DNA of 64,000 nucleotides. Source: Candidatus Binatus soli (lineage in GTDB: Bacteria > Desulfobacterota > Binatia > Binatales > Binataceae). The first letter of the stretch is position 1. The number at the start of each line of letters is the position of its first letter. A program made the position numbers and the translations under genes. A model generated the notes under the pieces. That model was not told where the DNA came from and searched no databases. It saw only the letters and a program-made list of their open reading frames with translations. The stretch spans positions 62,001 to 126,000 of the forward strand of contig DLMJ01000007.1 in assembly GCA_002479255.1 (NCBI GenBank). The letters run 5' to 3'. Shown in pieces: positions 48,822 to 57,778 of the stretch.

Positions 48822-49244
48822 ATGAAACTCAACACCGTGATGAAGCCAGCGTTCGCCGCGCTCATTGCGATCGCCAGCGCGAGTCCGCTGCTGGCGACCA
48901 CCTACCCTGATTGTCAAGGTTGGAAACCGCCGCCGGAGCTTAAAGGCAAGAAGGCCGTAGAGACCAACTTCGTCGGACCAAGCGGCGGCGCCGTGACCAT
49001 CGTTCATATTGGCCCCGGGATACTCTGCGAATCGGTCGAGCAAGGGGTGCCATCCGGCGAACGCCTGCAAGCCGAGCGAAAAGTCCTGAGCGGTAAGAAG
49101 CTCAAGGTCCACGAGCCCACCCTCGAAGACTTCAACGTGGCCACGCGCCCGGATTGCTACGACTTTTACGACGCTTGTTACAACCCAGACTTTGACGGTC
49201 CCGACCCCGAGGCGTGCGCTCAGTACGAGGCGCGTTGCCGTTGA
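48822..49244 (+). CDS. Secreted cysteine-containing protein of unknown function
   Basis: The 140-residue protein starts with a signal peptide (MKLNTVMKPAFAALIAIASA, cleavage near LLATT) and has a mature region with CQGWKPPPELKGKKAV, ILCESVEQGVPSGE and a cysteine-rich end DCYDFYDACYNPDFDGPD..CAQYEARC. AGGGGAAGG precedes the ATG at 48822. The six or so cysteines suggest periplasmic disulfides. I recognise no family. It lies at the border of the accessory patch. Confidence 0.65.
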   Translation: MKLNTVMKPAFAALIAIASASPLLATTYPDCQGWKPPPELKGKKAVETNFVGPSGGAVTIVHIGPGILCESVEQGVPSGERLQAERKVLSGKKLKVHEPTLEDFNVATRPDCYDFYDACYNPDFDGPDPEACAQYEARCR

Positions 49245-49566
49245 GAAACTGGGGGACGCGGACAGCGGCAGCGCGACGCCCCTTGCGCGCCGCGGCGTTA
49301 CGGCTTGTCCAAAGATCGCTACCAAAACGACTGCCGATCACGACCGAACAGGAGGGATCAGCATCGATCCCGCTTCCAACAAAAATCCCGATTTCGCGCG
49401 CGGTTTGATCTTTACTGGTCTCGCGTGCTCGCGACCGGGCTGTTAATGTAAAAGATGCGCAAAGGTCCGCGGCCGGTCGTCAAGGCGCGGGACACCTCGC
49501 GTTGACGATCCATACAGCGTGGTGCGAGCCCCAATTGAGAAGCTCTCCCGGAAATCTGTTTCGATC
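49245..49566. other. Intergenic region before the TPR lipoprotein gene
   Basis: No ORF with a supported start is visible in this 322-bp stretch. It contains GC-rich segments and no clear hairpin with a T-run. It probably holds the promoter of the TPR-lipoprotein/dpp operon. Confidence 0.4.
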
Positions 49567-51336
49567 ATGATGTTTTTCAGTACACGCGCGATCATCGCAC
49601 TCGGCGCCGCGTCGATTGCGTTTCTCGGCTGCGCCCAAATCACAGGTGCGAAGTTCGAGCCGGTTCGCACCGTCAGCGTGGGTGGGGATAATCCCTTCGG
49701 CGGCGCGCCGGCGGTCGAGATCCCCGCCGATGCGCGCGCGATGAGCGCGTTCCTGAAGGCCGAGGTCGCGATGAATGAAGGCGACCGGGAAGAGGCGCTC
49801 AAGGATTACGCGGAAGCCGTCCGGTACGATCCCACCAACGCCGCGCTGAAGGTTCGCCTCGCCACGCTCTACGTCCGCGACGGGCGCCTCAAGGAGGCGC
49901 TCGATCAGGTAAACCAGGCGCTCGCGATCAATCCGGATTCCGCCGACGCCCGTCTGCTCGGCGCAGGCATCAGCTCGGCGCTCGGTGACGACGCGACCGC
50001 GGAAAAGGACTACCGCGAGGTATTGCGTCTCAATTCGAAAAATCAGGAAGCCTATCTCTATCTCGGCGCCCTCTACGCCAAGCGGGGCGATTACGGGGAA
50101 GCCGAGAAAACGTTTGAGCAGCTGATCACGCTCGATCCCAGTTCATTCCTTGGCTACTACTACGCCGGCAAGGTGATGGTGGCCTCGAAGAACTACCCGG
50201 CCGCCGAAAAATATTATCAAAAGGCGCTCGATCTCAATCCGCAGTCGGAGCTGGTGCTGCTTGATTTTGCGCTGTTGCGCGAGCGCCAGGAGCGCCCGCA
50301 GGACGCGCTCGTCTATTACAACAAGATCACGCAAGTCAATCCGAACAACGAGCTGGTTCGAAAGCGCAAGGCGGAAATCCTGGTCGGTCAGAAAAAATAC
50401 GACCAGGCATTGGAGGAGCTCAAACGCGCCGAGCAGGTCGAAACCAATCCCGCGGACACGCGCACCAAGATCGGCCTGCTCTACGTCGAGCAGGGCAATT
50501 TTGACGACGCCGCGACCGAGTTCAACCTGGTGCTCGGCTCCGAGCCGGACAACTACCGCGTCCACTATTACCTCGGCACGGTGTACACGGAGCTTTCCGA
50601 GAGCGACAAGGCGATCCGCGAGTTCAACAAGATTCCCGCCGACAACGAGCATTACGTCGAGTCGCGCCTGCAGCTCGCTTACCTGTACGACAAGCAGAAC
50701 AAGTACGACGACGCGATGGGCGCGCTGAAGGACGCGCTCGCCAGGAAGCCCCACGACCCCGAAATCACCGGCTTCATGGTCGGCGTCTATCAGGAAAAGA
50801 AGGATTACCAGGCTGCCATCGATCTCGCGCGCAAGATGGTCGCGGCCGATCCCAAAAATGACAAGCTCCACTTCACGCTCGGCGCGGCGCTCGATGAGAA
50901 CAAACAGCGCGCAGAAGCCATGGCCGAGATGAAGAAGGCGATCGAGCTGAATCCCTCCAATGCGCAGGCGCTGAACTACCTCGGCTACAGTTACGCCGAA
51001 CAGGGCGCCAACCTGGTCGAGGCCGAAAAGCTAATCAAGCGCGCTCTCGATATCGAGCCCGAAGACGGCTTTTACGTCGATAGCCTGGGATGGGTTTACT
51101 ATCAGAAGGGCGACTACAAGCGCGCCGCCGAGGAGTTGGAGCGCGCGGTCAACCTGACCGGCAACGACCCCACTATCACCGAGCATCTTGGCGACGCGTA
51201 TCGCAAGCTGGGCAAGGTCAAGGAAGCGGGCAACGAGTACTCGGACGCGCTGAAGAAGGCGCAGGAAACCGACCAGGTCGCACGGCTCAAGGATAAAATT
51301 CAGGTCCTGCAGAATGCCGCCAGCGCGGGCCACTGA
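49567..51336 (+). CDS. TPR-repeat lipoprotein
   Basis: The 589-residue protein has a lipoprotein signal (MMFFSTRAIIALGAASIAFLG then Cys) and then about fourteen tetratricopeptide repeats to the C terminus, with motifs such as ALDQVNQALAINPDSADARL and AYLYLGALYAKRGDYGEA. TPR lipoproteins usually organise outer-membrane complexes or secretion. The frame is open 48 bp upstream, but the ATG at 49567 begins the signal. It overlaps the next lipoprotein gene by 23 bp. Confidence 0.87.
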   Translation: MMFFSTRAIIALGAASIAFLGCAQITGAKFEPVRTVSVGGDNPFGGAPAVEIPADARAMSAFLKAEVAMNEGDREEALKDYAEAVRYDPTNAALKVRLATLYVRDGRLKEALDQVNQALAINPDSADARLLGAGISSALGDDATAEKDYREVLRLNSKNQEAYLYLGALYAKRGDYGEAEKTFEQLITLDPSSFLGYYYAGKVMVASKNYPAAEKYYQKALDLNPQSELVLLDFALLRERQERPQDALVYYNKITQVNPNNELVRKRKAEILVGQKKYDQALEELKRAEQVETNPADTRTKIGLLYVEQGNFDDAATEFNLVLGSEPDNYRVHYYLGTVYTELSESDKAIREFNKIPADNEHYVESRLQLAYLYDKQNKYDDAMGALKDALARKPHDPEITGFMVGVYQEKKDYQAAIDLARKMVAADPKNDKLHFTLGAALDENKQRAEAMAEMKKAIELNPSNAQALNYLGYSYAEQGANLVEAEKLIKRALDIEPEDGFYVDSLGWVYYQKGDYKRAAEELERAVNLTGNDPTITEHLGDAYRKLGKVKEAGNEYSDALKKAQETDQVARLKDKIQVLQNAASAGH

Positions 51337-52201
51337 ACGCGCGCGGCGCCGAAAAACAGTTTCGCTCGCGGCGGTCGCATCGATGCTGCTGCTGGCGACG
51401 CTCGAAACTTCCGCCTGCATCATCGTTCGTCCTCCGCCCATTCCAGCGCCCGAGCCGATAGCGGGCTTCGACGCCGGCAAATATCAAGTCCGGAAATTGA
51501 TCGCGGCGCTGGCCGAGCGTGACAAAACGCTCGACTCTATGCAGACCCCGGCCGTCATGGAATACACTGCCGGCGATCAGCACGTGAAGGCCAAAGAGGA
51601 AATCGTCGTCAAGCGGCCCGGCAATTTGCGCGTCGAGGCGATGTCGCCGTTCGGCGTGGCATTGCTGCTCGCGGCACAGGGCTCGGAGCTCGCAATCTTC
51701 GAGCCGGGTCAGAATCGCTTCATGCGCGGCAATGCGACCGCCGACACGCTCTACAGGTACGTGCGAATCCCGATGGCGCCCGCGGACGCTGTGGGTCTGC
51801 TGATGGGACTCGCGCCGCCCGAGTTCGCGCTCAATCGGGTCGCAGACTCGGTGTCGAACGACGGCGCGATGACGGTCGCGTCGTACCGCAACGCCGCGTC
51901 GGGGACTCGCGAGCTTGGATTTTCGGCCGGCAATCTCGCGATGGTGCGGGAGACGGCGGGCAACGGCCGCGTCAATTACGAGGTGCGTTACAGTGACTAT
52001 CATGATATCGGCGGAGTGATGTTTCCGTACGTCGTCGATGCGACTTTTCCGGCGGCCGGCAGCCACGTGACGTTTCGTTACCTGCGGCCGATCGTCAATG
52101 GAGACATCCCCGATTCGACGTTCGTGTTGACACCGGCTCCAGGAGCCACTTTTATGAATTTGAGCCTTGACGATGCCCGCGCGCTTGCAAATGAAAGCTG
52201 A
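51314..52201 (+). CDS. LolB/DUF4292-like outer membrane lipoprotein
   Basis: The 295-residue protein has a leader ending in LETSAC, a plausible lipobox, then a beta-rich body: KEEIVVKRPGNLRVEAMSPF, LFEPGQNRFMRGN-type segment and RYSDYHDIGGVMFPYVVD. This resembles the LolB/LolA-like fold of lipoprotein carriers (DUF4292). It overlaps the TPR gene and the following binding-protein gene. The N-terminal Arg-rich stretch before the hydrophobic part is unusually long. Assignment to LolB is by fold pattern only. Confidence 0.62.
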   Translation: MPPARATERARRRKTVSLAAVASMLLLATLETSACIIVRPPPIPAPEPIAGFDAGKYQVRKLIAALAERDKTLDSMQTPAVMEYTAGDQHVKAKEEIVVKRPGNLRVEAMSPFGVALLLAAQGSELAIFEPGQNRFMRGNATADTLYRYVRIPMAPADAVGLLMGLAPPEFALNRVADSVSNDGAMTVASYRNAASGTRELGFSAGNLAMVRETAGNGRVNYEVRYSDYHDIGGVMFPYVVDATFPAAGSHVTFRYLRPIVNGDIPDSTFVLTPAPGATFMNLSLDDARALANES

Positions 52202-53918
52202 AAGCTGGCGCAAGCGAATCTTGCCGGCCATCACGTGCGCGATTGCCGTATCGTCGCTCGCGATTTTTCCCGGATGCCGGGTTAACCGGCCCGTGAACGA
52301 TCACGAGAAAAATCAAATCCTCTACACGGCCATGGCCAGCGATCCGCGCACCTTCAATCCGATTCTGATCACCGATTCGACCTCGGGTGCGCTCACCGGC
52401 GATTTGTTCGAGAGCCTCACCCGCCTCAACCCCGTCACTACCCTGCCGGAGGCGGGCCTGGCCGAGAAATGGGACATCGCGCCCGACAGCAAGGCGATTA
52501 CGTTTCATCTCCGTCACGGCGTGAAATGGTTTGACGGCCGGCCGGTCAACGCTCGCGACGTTCTGTTCACGCTCGACGTCATCTACGATCCCAAGGTGCC
52601 CAACAGCATCCGCCCCGCGATCACTATCGACCACCAACGCATCATCGCGGAGGCGCCCGACGACTACACGGTCGTCATGCGTCTGCCGAAACCGTTTGCT
52701 CCGCTGCTTTATTCAATTGGGATTCCGGTGATGCCGGCGCACATCCTCGAGCCCGTGTGGAAGGCGGGAAATTTCAACCACACCTGGGGCATCGACACGC
52801 CCCCGGACAAGCTCGTCGGCAACGGCCCGTATCACATGACGCACTACGCGCAGAGCCAGCTCGTTCGCTACGATCGCAACAACGATTATTGGATGAAAGA
52901 TGAGCACGGCGGTCAGTTGCCGCGTCTGCACGGGCAGACGGTGACGATCGTGCAGGACCAGAACGCCGAATATCTACGCTACCTGTCGGGGCAAATCGAC
53001 GTCTACGGCCCGCGCACCGAGGAGGTCTCGCCACTTTTGGACAAAGTCAAAAACAAGGAACTCGGCATCACGGTTCAGCAGATCGGAATCGACACGGGCT
53101 CGCTGTTTTTCACCTTCAACCGCAATCCGCGCCATTACGTCAAAAACGGCGTCACCAATCCGAAGCTCGATTGGTTCACGGACCTGAAGTTCCTGCAAGC
53201 GATGGCGCACATGATGGACAAGAAATCGATGATCGATCTTGTCTTTCACCAACTCGCGGTGCCGGCGGTGGCGAACATCTCGCCCGAGAACAAAATCTTC
53301 CACAATCCCAATCTCAAGGATTACGACTACGATCCGAAGCTTGCCGCCGACATGCTCGAGGCGGCGGGTTATCACCTCGCAAAACCCGGCGTGCGGACCG
53401 ATCCGAAAGGCAATCGTCTCGAATTCGATCTCACCACCAACACCGGCACGCCCGAGCGCAACGAAATGTGCACCATCTTCAAGCAGGACGTCGAGAGCCT
53501 CGGCATCAAGGTGAACTATCGGCCGCTCGAGTTCACGACGCTGGTGGACAAGCTCGATTCGTCTTTCGACTGGGATTGTGTGCTGATTGGATTCACCGGC
53601 GGCATCGAGCCGAACGATGGCGCGAACTTTTATCGCTCATCGGGCAACCTTCATTTGTGGAATCCGAATCAGCCCAAACCCGCCGCACCATGGGAGGCGG
53701 AGATCGACACGCTGCTCGATCAGGGCGCGTCCGAAATGGATCCCAACAGACGGGCGCCGTACTATTGGAGAATTCAGCAAATTCTCCACGACCAGTTGCC
53801 GATACTCGAAACGGTGCGCCAGCAGCGCTATTCGTCGTGGAAAAACTCGCTGGAAAACTATCAGCCCAAGGTGTGGGGTCTGTACAAGCCGGAGTGGATG
53901 CAATTCAAGGCCGACTGA
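52191..53918 (+). CDS. Peptide-type ABC transporter substrate-binding lipoprotein
   Basis: About 575 residues: a lipoprotein signal (MKAESWRKRILPAITCAIAV, then IFPGC) and a class C (DppA/OppA) solute-binding fold with GDLFESLTRLNPVTTLPEAG, ITFHLRHGVKWFDGRPVNAR and LVGNGPYHMTHY. Earlier in-frame starts exist (ATG 52173, TTG 52167). It overlaps the LolB-like gene and precedes dppB, so it is the binding protein of this transporter. Substrate specificity is not evident. Confidence 0.87.
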   Translation: MKAESWRKRILPAITCAIAVSSLAIFPGCRVNRPVNDHEKNQILYTAMASDPRTFNPILITDSTSGALTGDLFESLTRLNPVTTLPEAGLAEKWDIAPDSKAITFHLRHGVKWFDGRPVNARDVLFTLDVIYDPKVPNSIRPAITIDHQRIIAEAPDDYTVVMRLPKPFAPLLYSIGIPVMPAHILEPVWKAGNFNHTWGIDTPPDKLVGNGPYHMTHYAQSQLVRYDRNNDYWMKDEHGGQLPRLHGQTVTIVQDQNAEYLRYLSGQIDVYGPRTEEVSPLLDKVKNKELGITVQQIGIDTGSLFFTFNRNPRHYVKNGVTNPKLDWFTDLKFLQAMAHMMDKKSMIDLVFHQLAVPAVANISPENKIFHNPNLKDYDYDPKLAADMLEAAGYHLAKPGVRTDPKGNRLEFDLTTNTGTPERNEMCTIFKQDVESLGIKVNYRPLEFTTLVDKLDSSFDWDCVLIGFTGGIEPNDGANFYRSSGNLHLWNPNQPKPAAPWEAEIDTLLDQGASEMDPNRRAPYYWRIQQILHDQLPILETVRQQRYSSWKNSLENYQPKVWGLYKPEWMQFKAD

Positions 53919-53963
53919 GCATCCGGCGCGCAACGCACCTCGAAATATCAGGCCGTTGACACG

Positions 53964-54944
53964 ATGACCCGCTTTCTGATTCGTCGCCTGCTCAACATGA
54001 TCCCGCTCATCCTCGGGATCACTTTCATTTCGTTCCTCGCGATGTCGCTGGTGCCGGGCGACTTCGTCTCGAATCTCAAACTCAACCCAACCATCACGCC
54101 CGAGGTCATTCACCAGCTCGAGGCGCAGTTCGGTCTCGATCAGCCGCTGATGGTCCGCTACTTCAAGTGGCTGTGGGGCGTGCTGCATCTGAACTTCGGC
54201 TTCTCGCTGCAATACCGCGTGAGCGTCACCGGCCTCATCGCGTCGCGCGCCTTCAACACGATCATCCTGTCGCTGAGCAGCATGATTTTCTCGTGGGCGA
54301 TCGCGATACCGATCGGCATCATCGTCGCGGTGAATCAGAATTCAATCTGGGATCGCTGCCTCTCGTTCCTGGCGTTCTTTGGAATGTCGGTGCCGAGCTT
54401 TTTTCTCGCCTTCCTGATGATGTACCTCGCGCTGAAAACCGGATGGTTTCCGATTGGCGGCACTTTCTCGCCCGATTACGCGACGCTCGATCCGCTAAGC
54501 CAGATTGCCGATCGCATCAACCATCTCATCCTGCCGGTCTTCGTGCTTGGCATCTCCGGCACCGCGGGCCTGATGCGCCTGATGCGCTCGCAGATTCTCG
54601 AAATCAAGAATTCGGAATTCGTGCGCACCGCGCGCGCCAAGGGATTGTCCGAGCGCGTCGTCATCTACAAGCACGTGCTGCGCAACGCGCTGAACCCGTT
54701 CGTTACGATGGCGGGATATTCGCTGGGCGATCTGCTCGGCGGCGCCGCGCTGGTCGAGGCCGTGATGAACCTGCAGGGTCTCGGACTGCTGATGCTCGAA
54801 GCGGTGCGCTCGCTAGACATCTACCTGGTAATGGGCTCGGTCCTGATGGGCACGATTCTGCTGCTGGTCGGCAACCTGCTCGCGGATATCGCACTGGTGG
54901 CGGTCGATCCACGCGTCGATTTTTCGTCGGTGGCGGCCGAGTGA
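53964..54944 (+). CDS. dppB: ABC transporter permease, DppB-type
   Basis: This 326-residue inner-membrane permease has six membrane segments: LIRRLLNMIPLILGITFISF at the N terminus and the cytosolic EAA loop FVRTARAKGLSERVVIYKHV. It follows the binding-protein gene by 45 bp and precedes dppC by 1 bp. It forms half the transport channel of a dipeptide/oligopeptide-type importer with DppC. Confidence 0.9.
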   Translation: MTRFLIRRLLNMIPLILGITFISFLAMSLVPGDFVSNLKLNPTITPEVIHQLEAQFGLDQPLMVRYFKWLWGVLHLNFGFSLQYRVSVTGLIASRAFNTIILSLSSMIFSWAIAIPIGIIVAVNQNSIWDRCLSFLAFFGMSVPSFFLAFLMMYLALKTGWFPIGGTFSPDYATLDPLSQIADRINHLILPVFVLGISGTAGLMRLMRSQILEIKNSEFVRTARAKGLSERVVIYKHVLRNALNPFVTMAGYSLGDLLGGAALVEAVMNLQGLGLLMLEAVRSLDIYLVMGSVLMGTILLLVGNLLADIALVAVDPRVDFSSVAAE

Positions 54945-54945
54945 G

Positions 54946-56028
54946 ATGAACGTGGACGGCGCGATGCAGGCGAATCTCCAGGGCGCTGCGGTAGCCGCGC
55001 GACAAACGTCAGGCATTGCCCGCGAATGGCGGCTGGCGTCGCGGACGGTCCGCTTTTCCGCAATCTGCCTCGCGCTGTTCTACCTGCTCGCCGCCGCGTC
55101 GCCGTTCTTCGCGAGCTACGATCCGACCTATCAGAACCGCGAGATGCCCGATTGTCCTCCGATGTCGATCCACTTGAATGCGCCGTCGGACTGGTCGCGC
55201 GGGTTGTTCTATACCCATCCAATGCACATGAATGATCCGATCGCGCGCACGTTCGTTGCCGACGCTTCCCGCCGGCTCGACATACATCTGTTCACGCGCG
55301 GCCATCTATTCACCACCGACAGCGAGCGCGAGCCGTACTTCATGCTCGGCAGCGACGGCCTGGGGCGCGACCTCTACTCGCGAATCGTGTACGGCTCGCG
55401 CGTGAGCATGTGCGTCGGGTTGATCGGCGTGCTGATCACCTTCTCGCTCGGCATCACGATTGGCGCGCTGTCCGGCTATATCGGCGGGACGGTCGATTTC
55501 CTGATCATGCGATGGTCCGAAATCGAGATGTCGCTGCCGTCATTCTATTTCCTGCTTGCGCTGGCGGCGGTAATTCCGTCGGGGATGAGCACGGTCGCGA
55601 CGTTCTTCATGATCGTGGCGATCATGAGCTTCATCAGTTGGGCCGGCTTTGCGCGAATCATTCGCGGGATGGCGTCTTCGGTGCGCTCGCGGCCGTACGT
55701 CGAGGCAGCCCGCGCGCTGGGCGCGTCGCGATGGCGGATCATCACGCGTCACATCATTCCGTCGGTACTGGGCTATGCGATCGTCGCGGCCACGCTCTCG
55801 ATTCCGGGCTTCATCCTCGGCGAAAGCGCGCTCTCGCTGCTCGGACTGGGAATTCAGGAGCCGGCCGCGAGCTGGGGAAACCTTTTAGCGCAGGCGCAAG
55901 ACGTGCAGAACCTCGCGCGCTACCCGTGGATCCTGATTCCGGGCATCTTCATTTTCCTTGCGGTGATGTCGTTCAATTTTCTCGGCGACCATCTGCGCGA
56001 CCGCCTGGATCCCGCCACCTCCGCATGA
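54946..56028 (+). CDS. dppC: ABC transporter permease, DppC-type
   Basis: This 360-residue permease has an N-terminal extension, a first membrane helix (AICLALFYLLAAASPFFASY), a long periplasmic segment and five more helices. The EAA motif is EAARALGASRWRIITRHI. Its first ATG is 1 bp after dppB. After it the operon is interrupted: the ATPase genes dppD and dppF lie 4.7 kb away, beyond the RHH-methyltransferase/GHKL module. Confidence 0.9.
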   Translation: MNVDGAMQANLQGAAVAARQTSGIAREWRLASRTVRFSAICLALFYLLAAASPFFASYDPTYQNREMPDCPPMSIHLNAPSDWSRGLFYTHPMHMNDPIARTFVADASRRLDIHLFTRGHLFTTDSEREPYFMLGSDGLGRDLYSRIVYGSRVSMCVGLIGVLITFSLGITIGALSGYIGGTVDFLIMRWSEIEMSLPSFYFLLALAAVIPSGMSTVATFFMIVAIMSFISWAGFARIIRGMASSVRSRPYVEAARALGASRWRIITRHIIPSVLGYAIVAATLSIPGFILGESALSLLGLGIQEPAASWGNLLAQAQDVQNLARYPWILIPGIFIFLAVMSFNFLGDHLRDRLDPATSA

Positions 56029-56040
56029 TTCCGCCGCCCC

Positions 56041-56069
56041 GTCATTCTAGAGCGAAGCGAAGAATCCCG
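56041..56069 (+). repeat. 29-bp repeat, left copy (inverted partner at 60599-60627)
   Basis: This sequence is GTCATTCTAG followed by AGCGAAGCGAAGAATCCCG. Its inverse copy at 60599-60627 matches 27 of 29 positions. The two flank the methyltransferase/GHKL module. The word resembles dispersed extragenic repeats I have seen in other genomes, so it may be a genome repeat rather than a transposon end. Confidence 0.75.
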
Positions 56070-56249
56070 GTTCCTTCCCTCTCCCAAGTTAGGGCGCCGC
56101 GTCCCGCGCGACTTGTTACCCGCCTCGCCCGCTTAGTTGCGGGAGAGGCCGCGCCGCCGGCGCGGGTGAGGAACAACTGTGCGGCGCACTTCGCGAATTG
56201 GCGCACCTCGGTCCGTAGCGGGCACCAGCTCTTTAGGCTTGCACTGAAA

Positions 56250-56322
56250 TGGTGTAGAGTGGTGAAGATTTGAACACCAATGTGGTGCTGAATGGTGCAC
56301 CAAAAATGCGGTCTTCACCACT
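56250..56322. promoter_or_regulatory. Cluster of TGGTG/CACCA operator half-sites
   Basis: Seven TGGTG or CACCA half-sites lie within 73 bp: 56250, 56260, 56275, 56283, 56293, 56298 and 56316. They include the perfect palindrome TGGTGCACCA (56293-56302), the dyad CACCA-ATG-TGGTG (56275-56287) and the 11-bp inverted pair AGTGGTGAAGA/TCTTCACCACT (56258-56268 and 56312-56322). They surround the start of the ribbon-helix-helix gene. This is the pattern expected for cooperative autorepression. Confidence 0.65.
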
Positions 56323-56500
56323 CAAATCGCCAGACAAAAAGATCCGAAGACTGTCGATAAGTCTGTCGGACGAGCAGCACGCCGAGTTGTTGGCGATAGC
56401 CCGCAAGAATCGAGTCTCAGCAGCGTGGGTAGCTCGCGAAGCAATTGAGCGGCTCCTCGCTGATGACCTGCCGCTTTTTCATCTGAGGCGACCAACATGA
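56306..56500 (+). CDS. Ribbon-helix-helix (CopG-like) regulator
   Basis: The 64-residue protein has a basic N terminus (KSPDKKIRRLSISLSDEQHA) followed by ELLAIARKNRVSAAWVAREA, the helix-helix part of a CopG/Arc-type domain, with a beta strand IRRLSISL for the DNA groove. An in-frame TTG at 56270 is an alternative start, but it would lie within the operator region. It overlaps the methyltransferase start by ATGA, so it is coupled and likely controls that operon through the TGGTG array. Confidence 0.8.
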   Translation: MRSSPLKSPDKKIRRLSISLSDEQHAELLAIARKNRVSAAWVAREAIERLLADDLPLFHLRRPT

Positions 56501-57720
56501 GCATCGTTGGCCGTGAAGAAAGAAACGAGTCGAGTGGCATCAGCCGCGCGTGGCAGCATCGGATTGTGGAGGCTGCGCGAGATTCGTCACACGTCTCCGG
56601 TTTCACACATAATTTCTACAAGTATCCGGCAAGGTTCTCACCAAAGTTTGTTCGCGCCGTGATAGAGGCTTTTACTGCGCCCGGTGATCTTATAGTCGAT
56701 CCGTTTATGGGAGGTGGAACGACTCTAGTCGAGGCTCTTGCGCTAGGCCGCCACGCTATCGGAACGGATGTCAGTTCCTTGGCCGTATTCGTAGCGCAAG
56801 TGAAAACAACCTTGTTAAATGACGATGAAATCAAGACGTTGGAACGGTGGGCGAAGCGTTTGTGTTCGCGCATCAATATGCAACGTCCCGGTTTCAACTT
56901 CGAGAAATACGCGGCAAACGGTTACCATCGTCATCTCGATAACAGGATGACATGGCGTCTTCGCAAGGCAATCGAGCAGGCACTTGCATCGGCTGTCCAG
57001 CTTGCTTCGCCCAGGTCGGAGGCTTTTGCCCGATGCGTTGTCCTCAAAAGTGCGCAATGGGCCCTCGACGGTCGCAAGAGCCTACCGGACCTTCAAGAGT
57101 TTCGAGAATCGCTCATGCGGTCGGCGAAGGAAATGATCGGCGGGCTTTTTGAGTTGCGAACAGCAGTAAACGAAGACCTCAGCAGGCTCGCTACCGTCCG
57201 TTGCCTAAACAGGTCAGCCGTCGAAGTTGAGAATGATGAGCAGATCGCGCACGGGGCAAAGCCGAAACTGATTTTGACCTCCCCACCTTATCCTGGCATT
57301 CACGTTCTCTATCATCGCTGGCAAGTGGATGGTCGCAAGGAAACACCCGCACCGTTTTGGATCGCGAACCGCCTCGATGGTTCAGGAGCTGCCTACTATT
57401 CTATGGGCGACCGGAAAGCTGCAGATCTACGAAGCTACTTCGAACAGATACAAGCTGCCCTCAATTCGATAGCTGGCTTGTGCGACGAAGATACTACTGT
57501 CGTGCAGGTCGTCGCCTTTTCGGAACCCAGTTGGCAGCTGCCTCGGTATCTCGAAGCGAACTACCTCGCTGGCCTTGAGGAAATTCACTTGTCGATAATG
57601 GTCGGCGAGCGCGATGGTCGACTTTGGAGGCCGGTGCCTAATCGTAAGTGGCACGCCGGCCAGCTAGGTGAGACGCCAGCCAGCCAAGAGGTCGTGTTGT
57701 TTCATAAATTACCGGCATAG
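56497..57720 (+). CDS. DNA methyltransferase (TSPPY type)
   Basis: The 407-residue protein has HNFYKYPARFSPKFVRAVIE, the SAM-binding DPFMGGGTTLVEALALG with GTDVSSLAV, then a variable central region (about 110-245), and the catalytic LILTSPPYPGIHVLYHRWQ, followed by motifs to the C terminus. The order (SAM site before TSPPY) suits an amino-methyltransferase of the N4-cytosine or N6-adenine class. The specificity region lies between the motifs. No restriction endonuclease is adjacent. It is co-transcribed with the RHH regulator. Confidence 0.88.
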   Translation: MSIVGREERNESSGISRAWQHRIVEAARDSSHVSGFTHNFYKYPARFSPKFVRAVIEAFTAPGDLIVDPFMGGGTTLVEALALGRHAIGTDVSSLAVFVAQVKTTLLNDDEIKTLERWAKRLCSRINMQRPGFNFEKYAANGYHRHLDNRMTWRLRKAIEQALASAVQLASPRSEAFARCVVLKSAQWALDGRKSLPDLQEFRESLMRSAKEMIGGLFELRTAVNEDLSRLATVRCLNRSAVEVENDEQIAHGAKPKLILTSPPYPGIHVLYHRWQVDGRKETPAPFWIANRLDGSGAAYYSMGDRKAADLRSYFEQIQAALNSIAGLCDEDTTVVQVVAFSEPSWQLPRYLEANYLAGLEEIHLSIMVGERDGRLWRPVPNRKWHAGQLGETPASQEVVLFHKLPA

Positions 57721-57778
57721 CGCCCGTAGAAGCTGTTCACGATTCTGTATTGCGGATTCAGTGAGTCACTACCTAAAG

